NCBI GenBank assembly: GCA_047618565.1
Contig: JBLHKW010000115.1
Coordinates: forward strand, 1-17,709
DNA from: JBLHKW01 sp047618565
Lineage (GTDB): Bacteria > Planctomycetota > UBA1135 > GCA-002686595
Length of the DNA stretch: 17,709 nt
Reading direction: 5' to 3'
The position numbers and the translations under genes were made by a program. Each line of letters opens with the position of its first letter. The first letter of the stretch is position 1. The notes beneath the pieces were generated by a model. It did not search any database. It saw only the letters and a program-made list of their open reading frames with translations, and was not told the DNA's origin. Of this stretch, positions 7,221-14,938 are shown piece after piece.

Positions 7221-8309
7221 CTACTCGGCCGTGACCTCGAGGTCGCCCAGGCCCGACATCTCGAACTCCATCGCCATGCTGTGGCTCGCGCCCTCCATGT
7301 CCGCGGAGATCTCGATTTCCATCGCGAACTCGTAGTCAACGGAGAGCTGTAGCTCGCGACCAAAGCCGCCCTCAAGGTCCCACAACAGCTCGCCCTCGCC
7401 GGTCGTCTCACCGGTCATCTGTGCCTCATTCACCGATACGTCGACCTCCACCGGCAGTTCGAGCTGCTCGAGAATGGCGTCCAACCCGCTCTGTCCGATG
7501 GCGGCCATGTCCGCCTCGATCGCAAAGTCTATGGACAGGGTGATCACGCCGTGATCGCGACCATCGATCTCGCGCACACCGGTGAACGTGGCCTCGATCT
7601 CTCCGTCGACCCACTCCTCCATGAGCTCGAAGGCACGATCGCGGTAGTCGGCCATCATGTTCTGGATCATCTCCGGGTCGAGTCCTTCCATCTCCGGAAG
7701 TTCCTCGTTCGGCCGCAAGGCCAGATCGCCACCGGGTGCGACCAGGCTGAACAGACCTTCCATCTCCACTTCCCAGCGATCCCCCTCCTCGACTTCATCG
7801 GGGGGGAGCAGACTGGACAGGTCCATGGACATCTCGAGACCGTCGAGCAGGTCCTGATCCAGATCATCGCCGTCCTCGCTGGTCACCTCGTACTCCTCCG
7901 TCTCCTCGTCCCAGGTGAAGAGCACGGTCGAGCCAACGAGCTCGCTGGAGGCGCTGGCATCGGTGGTCTCCGACGACATGGCGACCTCGATATTTGCCTC
8001 GGTCTCGCTGCCAAGCTCTTCGAAGGTACGAGTCAACTGCAGGATCTTGCCGTCCTCGACCTCGACGAAGTCGTCCGTGACGGCGTAGGTGAGCGTGCTC
8101 TCCACGTCGATCCCCATCTCGCCGATCATGGCCGTGAGATCCTCGCCATCGACCTCGAGAGACATGTCGTCGAGCGCGCCTTCGCTCGTGTAGACGAACC
8201 GGCGTATGAGGCTCGATCCCTCCTCGGGCGCGAAGACGAGCTCGCGCGATGCGGGCTGGCCAGCCAGCAACGTGAAGGTGCAGAAGGCGAGGATGGCGTC
8301 GGATTGCAC
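7221..8309 (-). CDS. Very acidic, lysine-poor exported protein of unknown function
   Basis: 362 residues from a GTG at 8309, supported by a strong ribosome-binding site (AAAAGGGG, 8315-8322 on the minus strand, 5-nt spacing). The N-terminus AILAFCTFTLLAGQPA looks like a signal sequence, though it lacks a basic n-region; there is no clear lipobox. About a quarter of residues are Asp or Glu, against about eleven Arg and one Lys. The body reads as alternating beta strands (IDFAIEADMAA, VEVDVSVNEAQM, LQLSVDYEFAMEIEISADM) with an Asp/Glu-rich middle at about residues 132-165. The pattern of paired 'test statistic-like' strands resembles DUF6263-type secreted proteins, but I cannot confirm that. 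A periplasmic or surface beta-rich protein, possibly cation-binding, is an inference. It converges on the VKOR gene and is divergent from the HEAT gene. Confidence 0.75.
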   Translation of the reverse strand: MQSDAILAFCTFTLLAGQPASRELVFAPEEGSSLIRRFVYTSEGALDDMSLEVDGEDLTAMIGEMGIDVESTLTYAVTDDFVEVEDGKILQLTRTFEELGSETEANIEVAMSSETTDASASSELVGSTVLFTWDEETEEYEVTSEDGDDLDQDLLDGLEMSMDLSSLLPPDEVEEGDRWEVEMEGLFSLVAPGGDLALRPNEELPEMEGLDPEMIQNMMADYRDRAFELMEEWVDGEIEATFTGVREIDGRDHGVITLSIDFAIEADMAAIGQSGLDAILEQLELPVEVDVSVNEAQMTGETTGEGELLWDLEGGFGRELQLSVDYEFAMEIEISADMEGASHSMAMEFEMSGLGDLEVTAE

Positions 8310-8457
8310 GGGGGCCCCTTTTGGGTTCGTCGGAGGATCGGGTCGGCGCGTGAAGGGCCAGCTGAACGGCAGCTAACCCGGGGGACATCATAGGAACCCG
8401 CCCGCGATCCCGCGACCACCCCTCGTCGGCCCGCAGATGCTCGACTCTCCCTCCGTC

Positions 8458-8466
8458 TGCTAGGGT
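8458..8466 (+). promoter_or_regulatory. Possible extended -10 promoter element for the HEAT/sulfatase-like unit
   Basis: TGC followed by TAGGGT fits the TG-n-hexamer pattern of an extended -10 box, 56 bp upstream of the preferred ATG at 8522. No good -35 box precedes it. Promoter consensus in this lineage is poorly known, so this is tentative. Confidence 0.25.
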
Positions 8467-8471
8467 GTAGG

Positions 8472-8495
8472 CCGCTCCACCGCTCCACCGCTCCA
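8472..8495 (+). repeat. Three tandem copies of an 8-mer in a 5' leader
   Basis: Three perfect copies of CCGCTCCA (8472-8479, 8480-8487, 8488-8495) lie between the possible -10 element and the ribosome-binding site of the HEAT gene. The last base of copy three is the A of an upstream in-frame ATG. Confidence 0.85.
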
Positions 8496-8521
8496 TGCCA
8501 TCCGGCAGTCCGAGGCTCCCC

Positions 8522-9538
8522 ATGCTGACTTCCCCTCGATCGACCGCGCGCCCGTCTCGAAAACGCTCGGGGCATGGGCATGCCCTCGGACTCAGCCTGC
8601 TCGTGCTCGCCGGCCTTGGCCTCCTGTACGCCGGGTTCCGCATCGGGCGCAGCAGCAAGGATGCTGCTGCGGAGGATCGCGCGCTCGCGGTCGCGCCGGA
8701 CCCGCGCCCGAAGGACGAGGGCCAATCCACCGTGCCCGACCCACGGGATACGCGCGTCCACGTACCAAGGGAGATCGTCACGCCCGCGCCCGTAGCTGCG
8801 CGCGAGATCGCTCAGGACCCGAACGCGTCGCCGGAACCGCGCGGGAATCCGGGACTGAATCCGGGGCACGACCCCCAGGAGCGAATGGCGCGCCTGCGCC
8901 AGCTGAGGCGCGGCGAGGACCCGGCCGCCCGGCTCGCCCTGGCGCGTGAAATCCTGGCCGAAGATTCCACCGATCCCCTCACGGTACACGCGCTGCAGAC
9001 CCTGGCGGAACTCGACCCGAGCTCCGCCGCGGACGAGATCCGGCGCCGCCTCGCAAAGACGACCGACGACCCGCGCGGACGCGGAACGATGGCCATGGTG
9101 ATCGGCATGCTCGCGTCGAACGAACAAGCCCTCACGACGGCAGACCTGGCGAGCTTCTACGAACAGGGTGACCGCAGCGTGCAGCTCGCGGCGGCCCAGG
9201 CCCTGCGCACCCGTGGAGACGAGACCCTGAGCATGCGACTCAACGAGCAGTGCAAGCTCGATCTGACCTCGGAGGACGCCCAGGTGCGGAGCGAGGCCTT
9301 GCGCCAGCTCGCTTCCACGCGCACCGAAGGCAACCAGTCCCTGATCATCCCGCTGCTGGCAGACCCGGACGAACAGGTGCGCATGCAGGCCCTGCGCTCA
9401 CTGAGCCAGGCAAGCTCGACGGCCGACGTCCTGGATCATGTTCGCGGCCTGATCGACGACCCGTCCCTGCAGGTCCAGCGCAGCGCTCAGCGCATCCTGC
9501 AAAACATGCAACGCCGCAACGAGTTGCGTCAGCGTTGA
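8522..9538 (+). CDS. Membrane-anchored HEAT-repeat-like protein
   Basis: 338 residues from the ATG at 8522, preferred over the in-frame ATG at 8495 because GAGG (8512-8515) sits 6 nt upstream, whereas the earlier ATG has no ribosome-binding site. A basic N-terminus (RSTARPSRKRSGHGH) is followed by one membrane segment at about residues 21-39 (ALGLSLLVLAGLGLLYAGF), predicting a single-pass protein with the C-terminus outside. Residues 45-120 are a Pro/Asp-rich, probably disordered linker. From about 130 to the end it is all helical with HEAT-like repeats, clearest at 219-265 (VQLAAAQALRTRG; VRSEALRQLAS) and 275-335 (DPDEQVRMQALRSL; DPSLQVQRSAQRIL). No enzyme motif is present, so a scaffold or protein-binding role is likely. 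The sulfatase-like lipoprotein gene follows after 44 bp on the same strand, suggesting co-transcription and a possible shared task at the membrane. Confidence 0.8.
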   Translation: MLTSPRSTARPSRKRSGHGHALGLSLLVLAGLGLLYAGFRIGRSSKDAAAEDRALAVAPDPRPKDEGQSTVPDPRDTRVHVPREIVTPAPVAAREIAQDPNASPEPRGNPGLNPGHDPQERMARLRQLRRGEDPAARLALAREILAEDSTDPLTVHALQTLAELDPSSAADEIRRRLAKTTDDPRGRGTMAMVIGMLASNEQALTTADLASFYEQGDRSVQLAAAQALRTRGDETLSMRLNEQCKLDLTSEDAQVRSEALRQLASTRTEGNQSLIIPLLADPDEQVRMQALRSLSQASSTADVLDHVRGLIDDPSLQVQRSAQRILQNMQRRNELRQR

Positions 9539-9582
9539 TCCTCCCGCGCTCCCCCACGGACACGACTAGCTCTAAACACGCA

Positions 9583-12108
9583 ATGCGCGACCTGACTCCC
9601 GCTTCCACCGCTCTGCTCCTCGGAACCCTCTGTGCTGGCGTCTACCTGACGGGTTGCGGCAGCGATTCGGGTAACTCCGAGCGCCCCAACCTGCTGCTCG
9701 TGACCACGGATACGGTGCGAACGGATCACCTTGGGTGCTACGGGTACGAAGCAGCCCAGACGCCCGAGCTGGATGCCCTCGCCGCCCGCGGCGTTCTCTT
9801 CGAAGAAGCCTACACGCCGGCCCCCATGACACTTCCGGCGCATTCGACGCTGATGACGGGACTCCTGCCCCCCCAGCACGGAGCGCGGGTCAACGGCATG
9901 CACAAGCTGGCCGAAGACGTGCCGACCCTGGCGGAGCAACTCGGATCCGCGGGCTACCGCACCGGCGCCTTCATCGCAGCCTACGTCCTCGATGGCAAGT
10001 TCGGATTGAACCGTGGATTCGACATCTACGACGACGACCTGACAAATGCCTACGAGCAGGAGCTCGCCGAGGGCCTCTCGACTTACCGGGCGGGCAACCT
10101 GGTGGTGGACTCGGCTCTGGCCTGGCTCGAGGAGAGCGAGCAGGACCGGCCCTTCTTCGCGTGGGTGCACCTGTATGACGCGCACTTCCCCTGGCATCCG
10201 CACGGCGACGACGTGCTCGACCCGAATGCGGAGTCGGGCAGCTACGACGGTGAGATCGCCTTCGTCGATCAACAGATCGCGCGTCTGAACGCCTACCTGC
10301 GCGAGAACGAGATGGAGCAAAACACCGTCATCATCGCTGTGGCCGATCACGGTGAGGGCCTGGGTGATCACCACGAGATCGAGCACGCCTACCTGCTCAA
10401 CGAGGAGGTCCTGCACGTGCCCTGGATCATGGCCGGCCCGGGCATCGCGGCGGGGCACCGGGTCGACGCCCTGGTCACCCTGGCGGACTTTCAGCCGACG
10501 ATACTCGAACTGCTGGACCTGGCGGACACGGGCGCCCAGGGTCGCAGTCTCGTGGCGGCCCTCGGCGGCGAACAGATCGAATCCGGGGAGAGCTACGCGG
10601 AGACCGACCTGCCCTGGACCGGCTTCCGCTGGGCGCCGCAACGCAGCCTGACCACCGAACGCTGGAAGTACGTACGCACGCCGCAGACGGAGCTGTACGA
10701 CAGGTCCACCGATCGCGCCGAGTACGCCAACCTGGCCGAGACCAAACGCGATGTGCGCGTCGAGATGGAAGCACGTCTGAGCGCGATCGAGGACGAGCTG
10801 GGCGAGCGCGAGAGCGATGTGGCCGCACTGGGCGCGGAGGAGCTGGAACAGCTCGAGGCCCTGGGCTACGCCGCCGGCAGCGTCGGTGACATGCCGGAAG
10901 ACACGAGCCAGCTGGCGGACATGAAGCAGCGCTTTCGTGTGAAGGATCTGGCCACGGAGCTACGCAAGCGCGCGACGAAAGACGACTTCCCGCCGCAGCA
11001 GCAGATCGCGATGGCACAGGAGCTGGTCAATGCCAGCCCGGAGACTCCGGGCTTCCATAGCCAGCTGGGCGAGGCCTTCGCGAAGGTCGGAGACTACGAG
11101 CGGGCGCTGCCCGAGCTCGAGCTCACGGTCGAGATGTGCCCGACCGACGCGGGAGCCCACTACACGCTCGGCGATACGCTCCAGCAGTCGGGCCAGACGG
11201 ACCAGGCGCGCGTACACATCGAAATGGCCCTGGAGCTCGCACCGGACATGGCTTCCGCCCACGTCGCCATGGGAAACATCCAGCGCTCCGACGGGCGCAC
11301 GGACCTTGCAGCCGGTGAGTACAGCGAGGCCCTGCGACTGCGGCCCGAGTATCCGGAAGCCTATTTCAACCTGGCGCAAACGTTCCGCGACCGTGCTCTG
11401 CCGCACAAGGTCATCGAGAACCTCGAGCTCGCAATCGAGCACAAGCCAGGCTGGGGCCTGGCGCTCATCACGCTGTCCAATGTCTACGCGGAACTAGGCC
11501 AGACCCTGAAGGCCGCCGAGACCCTGCTAGCAGCGGTCAAGGTGTCCCCGCGCGACCCTGGCCTGCACAACGACCTGGCACTCCTGCTCGTCGAGATCGG
11601 GCAGCCGGCGCAGGCGCGCGAGCACTACCTCGCCGCGATCCAGCTCGCCCCGAACGCTCCGCGCGCGCACCTGGAGCTCGCGAACATGGCCTTCGACTAC
11701 GGTAATAATCAGAACGCCCTCGTGCACTACGAGGAGGCGCTGCGCCTGGCACCCGAGGATCCACAGCCAGCCGCCCGGCTCGCTCGCTTCCTCGCGATCA
11801 CGTCCGACCCTGACCTACGCAATGCAGAGCGCGCGGTCAGCCTGGCGGAGCGCGCAACCGAGATGACCGGGGGCCGCGTGCCGCTGGTGCTCGACACCCT
11901 GGCTGCGGCCTACGGCTGTGCGGGCCGCTTTGAGGACGCGCTCTCCGCTGCGCAGGTCGCACGGCAACTGGCCCTGGACGCTGGCGACGCGCAACTGGCG
12001 CGCGCGATCGAGGAACGGCTCGGTTATTACTCCCGAAACGAGTCCTACGTGGTGCCGCAGGAGCAAGCGCCCGCGCCGGAAGCGCCCGCCACGGCGCCCC
12101 CGGACTGA
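9583..12108 (+). CDS. Lipoprotein sulfatase/alkaline-phosphatase-superfamily enzyme with C-terminal TPR array
   Basis: 841 residues from the ATG at 9583, chosen because it gives a lipoprotein signal peptide ending in the lipobox LTGC (C25); the longer open frame back to 9250 overlaps the HEAT gene and is not protein-like. The catalytic domain spans about 33-400: metal-site Asp D43 in TTDTVRTDHLGCYGY, nucleophile region TLPAH (T83 to H87) in PMTLPAHSTLMTG, and metal ligands D255-H256 in ADHGEGLGDHH. The usual C/S-x-P-S-R motif reads T-L-P-A-H, so the Cys or Ser that is converted to formylglycine is Thr. That fits a Thr nucleophile as in phosphotransferase or phosphatase members of the superfamily; true sulfatase activity is doubtful. 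Residues about 485-820 form roughly nine TPR repeats (LGEAFAKVGDYERALPEL and similar), followed by an Ala/Pro-rich tail. Anchored outside the cytoplasm. No ribosome-binding site is evident; translation may depend on the upstream gene. Confidence 0.9.
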   Translation: MRDLTPASTALLLGTLCAGVYLTGCGSDSGNSERPNLLLVTTDTVRTDHLGCYGYEAAQTPELDALAARGVLFEEAYTPAPMTLPAHSTLMTGLLPPQHGARVNGMHKLAEDVPTLAEQLGSAGYRTGAFIAAYVLDGKFGLNRGFDIYDDDLTNAYEQELAEGLSTYRAGNLVVDSALAWLEESEQDRPFFAWVHLYDAHFPWHPHGDDVLDPNAESGSYDGEIAFVDQQIARLNAYLRENEMEQNTVIIAVADHGEGLGDHHEIEHAYLLNEEVLHVPWIMAGPGIAAGHRVDALVTLADFQPTILELLDLADTGAQGRSLVAALGGEQIESGESYAETDLPWTGFRWAPQRSLTTERWKYVRTPQTELYDRSTDRAEYANLAETKRDVRVEMEARLSAIEDELGERESDVAALGAEELEQLEALGYAAGSVGDMPEDTSQLADMKQRFRVKDLATELRKRATKDDFPPQQQIAMAQELVNASPETPGFHSQLGEAFAKVGDYERALPELELTVEMCPTDAGAHYTLGDTLQQSGQTDQARVHIEMALELAPDMASAHVAMGNIQRSDGRTDLAAGEYSEALRLRPEYPEAYFNLAQTFRDRALPHKVIENLELAIEHKPGWGLALITLSNVYAELGQTLKAAETLLAAVKVSPRDPGLHNDLALLLVEIGQPAQAREHYLAAIQLAPNAPRAHLELANMAFDYGNNQNALVHYEEALRLAPEDPQPAARLARFLAITSDPDLRNAERAVSLAERATEMTGGRVPLVLDTLAAAYGCAGRFEDALSAAQVARQLALDAGDAQLARAIEERLGYYSRNESYVVPQEQAPAPEAPATAPPD

Positions 12109-12115
12109 ACGAAGA

Positions 12116-13501
12116 TCAGTCCCCGTGGCCCGCCGCCTGGAACAGTTCCATGGCGCGCGCGATCTCTCCTTCGCTGGCATCCTCACGCACCTTGTGGGTC
12201 TCGGGGTTGTAGATCGAGAGCTTGTGGGAGGTGGGGTCGTAGAGGTAGATCAGACCGCTCTCCGGGTCCTGAGCCTGAAGGCGCTCGGGCTTGGCGGAAG
12301 CGTCTGCGGGCGCTACCTCGGGCACGGAATCCCCCGGCTCGAGAGGCATGACAAAGTCGGCCAGCCAGACCTGGGAGGACTTGTCTGGACCGCGCTGGGA
12401 GGTCCACATCATCAACGACCCGTCGTTGTTGAAGACGGGCAGGCCATCGAACTTGGGCGCGTGGGTGATGCGGCGCCGGCGGGTGCCGTACTTGGTCGGA
12501 TCGCCATCCACACCCGGATCCGCGTCGACCATGAAGACCTCGTAGTTCTCGTGGCCCATCTCGGATGTGGCGTAGATCAGGCAGCGTCCATTGGGATGCC
12601 AGAACGGGGCCCAGTTGACGTGCACGTTGTCAGTGAGCTGGAACTCACGGCCCACGCCGAGCAAGCGGCCGCTGTTGTCGAAGCGCAGCTCGGCGACGAA
12701 GATCTGTAACAGGTCGTTGCCGTTGCGGTCCGAGCGGTAACACAGCCGCCGCCCGTCCGGCGAGAAGAACGGTCCACCGTCATAGCCTTCGCTGCCGGTC
12801 ACGACGACCCGCTCCCCGGTCTCGAAGTCGAGCACGAAGAGGTCTCCCCCACTGCGCCCATCCGCGACCTTGTGCTCGCAGAAAACCATGCGCTTGCCAT
12901 CGCTGGAGATCACACACTCCGCCAGGTAGGCCTCGGGGTCGGCCACCAGTCGCTCGAGCGTCGCGGCCGTGCCATCGGCCCTGGCCAGCTCGCAGCGCAC
13001 GATGTCCATCTCCTGCGGAAACTGCCAGCGATAACGGCTGCTCTCGCGCTGGTATCCGGCCTGGTCCGGGTTCATGGGCACGACGACCGTCGATCCAAAC
13101 ACGACTACCCCGGGTTCGGTCGGGTGGAACCAACCGCAGGTGTTCGACGAGCCGGGCGGGCTCAGTCGCAGCACGTTCTCGATACCGTTCACCCGCCCTG
13201 CGTCGAAGGTCAGGTCGGCCGCGTACATCTGGTAGAAGCTCTCTTCCTGCTCGGGCGAGTCCATGCGCTCGATGCCCTGGAAGATGATCTGCTTCCCATC
13301 GGGTGAGAAGTAGCACTCGCCCGCCTTGCGGAACTGTTCCGACGAGGTGAGCTGCACATGGTTGGCGAGCAAGCCCTCCTCGGCCGCGCGCCAGTCGGCC
13401 CCTTCATTCGCCAGAAGCGTGGCATTCGCCAGAAGCGTGGCGCCGGACGGAGTGGACACGGCGAACGGCATGGACAGCAGACAGAGGGCGTGCAGCAACA
13501 T
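12116..13501 (-). CDS. Exported PD40/TolB-type beta-propeller protein
   Basis: 461 residues. The N-terminus MLLHALCLLSMPFAVSTPSG looks like a signal peptide with a weak basic region. The body carries about six PD40/WD40-like blades with SPDG-type turns: YFSPDGKQIIFQ (about 64-75), VISSDGKRMVF, FFSPDGRRLCYRSDRNGND, FWHPNGRCLIYATS and VFNNDGSLMMWTSQRG, so a six-bladed propeller like that of TolB is likely. Such proteins are common in Planctomycetota and are usually binding proteins without a known enzyme activity. The tail (ASEGEIARAMELFQAAGHGD) is outside the propeller. A perfect 18-bp tandem repeat at 13405-13440 encodes ATLLAN twice just after the signal peptide. The gene is last in a three-gene minus-strand run, 111 bp after the EgtB/SenA-like gene; that gap leaves room for its own promoter. 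No clear ribosome-binding site precedes the ATG. The stop is 7 bp from the opposing sulfatase-like gene's stop. Confidence 0.85.
   Translation of the reverse strand: MLLHALCLLSMPFAVSTPSGATLLANATLLANEGADWRAAEEGLLANHVQLTSSEQFRKAGECYFSPDGKQIIFQGIERMDSPEQEESFYQMYAADLTFDAGRVNGIENVLRLSPPGSSNTCGWFHPTEPGVVVFGSTVVVPMNPDQAGYQRESSRYRWQFPQEMDIVRCELARADGTAATLERLVADPEAYLAECVISSDGKRMVFCEHKVADGRSGGDLFVLDFETGERVVVTGSEGYDGGPFFSPDGRRLCYRSDRNGNDLLQIFVAELRFDNSGRLLGVGREFQLTDNVHVNWAPFWHPNGRCLIYATSEMGHENYEVFMVDADPGVDGDPTKYGTRRRRITHAPKFDGLPVFNNDGSLMMWTSQRGPDKSSQVWLADFVMPLEPGDSVPEVAPADASAKPERLQAQDPESGLIYLYDPTSHKLSIYNPETHKVREDASEGEIARAMELFQAAGHGD
13405..13440 (-). repeat. Perfect two-copy 18-bp in-frame tandem repeat
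   Basis: Copies at 13405-13422 and 13423-13440 are identical and encode ATLLAN-ATLLAN near residues 21-32 of the beta-propeller protein, at or just after its signal-peptide cleavage region. The identity of the copies points to a recent duplication. Confidence 0.95.
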
Positions 13502-13612
13502 GATGGAGTCTGGGGAGAGTGACGTGGGGTGGCGCGTGGACGCCTGGGGATTCGGCCGCAGACGGTACGCCGCGCTGCGAGCCCTTGCAAGCCACAGGCC
13601 GTCTCCAGAGCC

Positions 13613-14926
13613 TCAGGGGGCGCAGGTACGGAACCCGGCGAAGATGTCGTTGCGGTACGGAGGGAAGAAGTTGCGGTAGCGCGCGCTGGCCAGGCGACTG
13701 GCCGTGGCCCAGGCCCCACCGCGCAGCACCTTGCGATCCCCGAACCACGGTTCGGAGTAATCCCGGTAGGGGGTTCCGGCAACGAACCCCGGGTAGGGTC
13801 CGAAGGCCGAGGCTGTCCACTCCCAAACATTCCCCACCATCTGAAGGCACCCGTACGGGCTTGCGGACGCCACAAAGGCGCCCACATCGGCACAGCGCCC
13901 GAGATGCCCATCCAGGTTGGCAACCTGATCGAGCCTGCCTCCCGGCGTGGCGTCCGCGGCCATCAGCGGCGCCGGCTCGCGGGGCGCGCCCCCGGTGGCG
14001 GCTAACTCCCATTCCGTCTCGCTAGGCAAACGCCGTCCGGCCCAGCGGCAATAGGCCTGTGCCTCGAACCAGTTCACGTGACAGATGGGCGCGTGCTCCT
14101 CGAGGCAGCTCTCCTGGTCAAAGCGGCGGCGTAGCCAGCTGGCGCCGACTCGACGCCAGGTGCTCGGACACTCGAGACCTGCGCTTTCGCGCCAGACCCA
14201 GCCCGCGCTACACCAGAACTCCTCGCGCTGGTAGCCACGCGCCTGGACGAACTCCTCGAACTGAGCCTCCGTCACCGCCGTGCGCGCGATCTCGAACGGA
14301 GCGACGGAGACCTCGTGGATCGGTTGCTCGTTGTCGAACACGAAACAGGCGGCGTCGGCGCGACTCCCCAGCTGCATCACGCCGCCCGGTACGTGCACGT
14401 CCCCCGCCCGGCGGAGATCGTCCTCGATGCGTGGCAACTGCGCGCCCGTCCCGCAATCGGGCGGCGCCGGGTACCCGAGCGTCTGGCGCGTATAGGTCAA
14501 CGCCTCGCCATGCATGTCCTCATGCAACACGGACAGCAACATGACCTGGGTCGCGCGCGCACTCGGCTCGCTCGACAGCAATCCCTCGGCGATCCGCTGC
14601 TGCACGCGCTCCAGATAGTCGAGCACGCCAGCGCGACTCGGCAGCGAGAGCCCCCAGCGCGAATCGTGCTCGACTCCGGTCGAGTCGAAGAGCTGCTGGG
14701 CGTGCTCGAACATGGGCTGCGATGTCCAGCCGAGCTCACGCAGCACGAAGTGATCGGAGAAGAAAGCGACGTGCCCGAGCTCCCAGAGCAAGGGGTTCAC
14801 GATCTCCATCAGAGGCACGCTCAGCTGTTCGTCACTGAGATCAGCCACCAGCGCGAGGGTGCGGCGGCGGACATCCTGAGCGAGATCGATCAGGTCCTGG
14901 GCGGGTCGTGTAGATCCTGATGACAT
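13613..14926 (-). CDS. EgtB/SenA-family nonheme iron C-S (or C-Se) bond-forming enzyme
   Basis: 437 residues, start supported by AGGA 5 nt upstream. An N-terminal DinB_2 helical domain (about 10-160) is fused to a formylglycine-generating-enzyme-like domain (about 175-437), the EgtB layout. The three iron-binding histidines are H52 (ELGHVAFF), H135 and H139 (LHEDMH), matching M. thermoresistibile EgtB H51/H134/H138 almost to the residue. EgtB joins gamma-glutamylcysteine to trimethylhistidine on the way to ergothioneine; SenA does the same with a selenosugar on the way to selenoneine. In mycobacterial EgtB, D416 and R420 bind the cysteine donor; here the motif is R418-N-F-F421-P-P-Y-R425, so the Arg is kept and the Asp is Phe. 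That argues against a mycobacterial-type donor. The C-terminal motif FAGFRTCA is what I recall from SenA-like proteins. No EgtD or SenB is in the window, so the product is undecided. Twelve bp downstream of the M24 gene. Confidence 0.85.
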   Translation of the reverse strand: MSSGSTRPAQDLIDLAQDVRRRTLALVADLSDEQLSVPLMEIVNPLLWELGHVAFFSDHFVLRELGWTSQPMFEHAQQLFDSTGVEHDSRWGLSLPSRAGVLDYLERVQQRIAEGLLSSEPSARATQVMLLSVLHEDMHGEALTYTRQTLGYPAPPDCGTGAQLPRIEDDLRRAGDVHVPGGVMQLGSRADAACFVFDNEQPIHEVSVAPFEIARTAVTEAQFEEFVQARGYQREEFWCSAGWVWRESAGLECPSTWRRVGASWLRRRFDQESCLEEHAPICHVNWFEAQAYCRWAGRRLPSETEWELAATGGAPREPAPLMAADATPGGRLDQVANLDGHLGRCADVGAFVASASPYGCLQMVGNVWEWTASAFGPYPGFVAGTPYRDYSEPWFGDRKVLRGGAWATASRLASARYRNFFPPYRNDIFAGFRTCAP

Positions 14927-14938
14927 CGACGTCCTGTA

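Noticed and set aside
9250..9582. N-terminal extension of the sulfatase-like protein
   Set aside because: Overlaps the HEAT gene in another frame and would bury a clear lipoprotein signal peptide 111 residues in.
9529..10641. 370-codon minus-strand frame opposite the sulfatase-like gene
   Set aside because: Antisense shadow of a well-supported catalytic domain.
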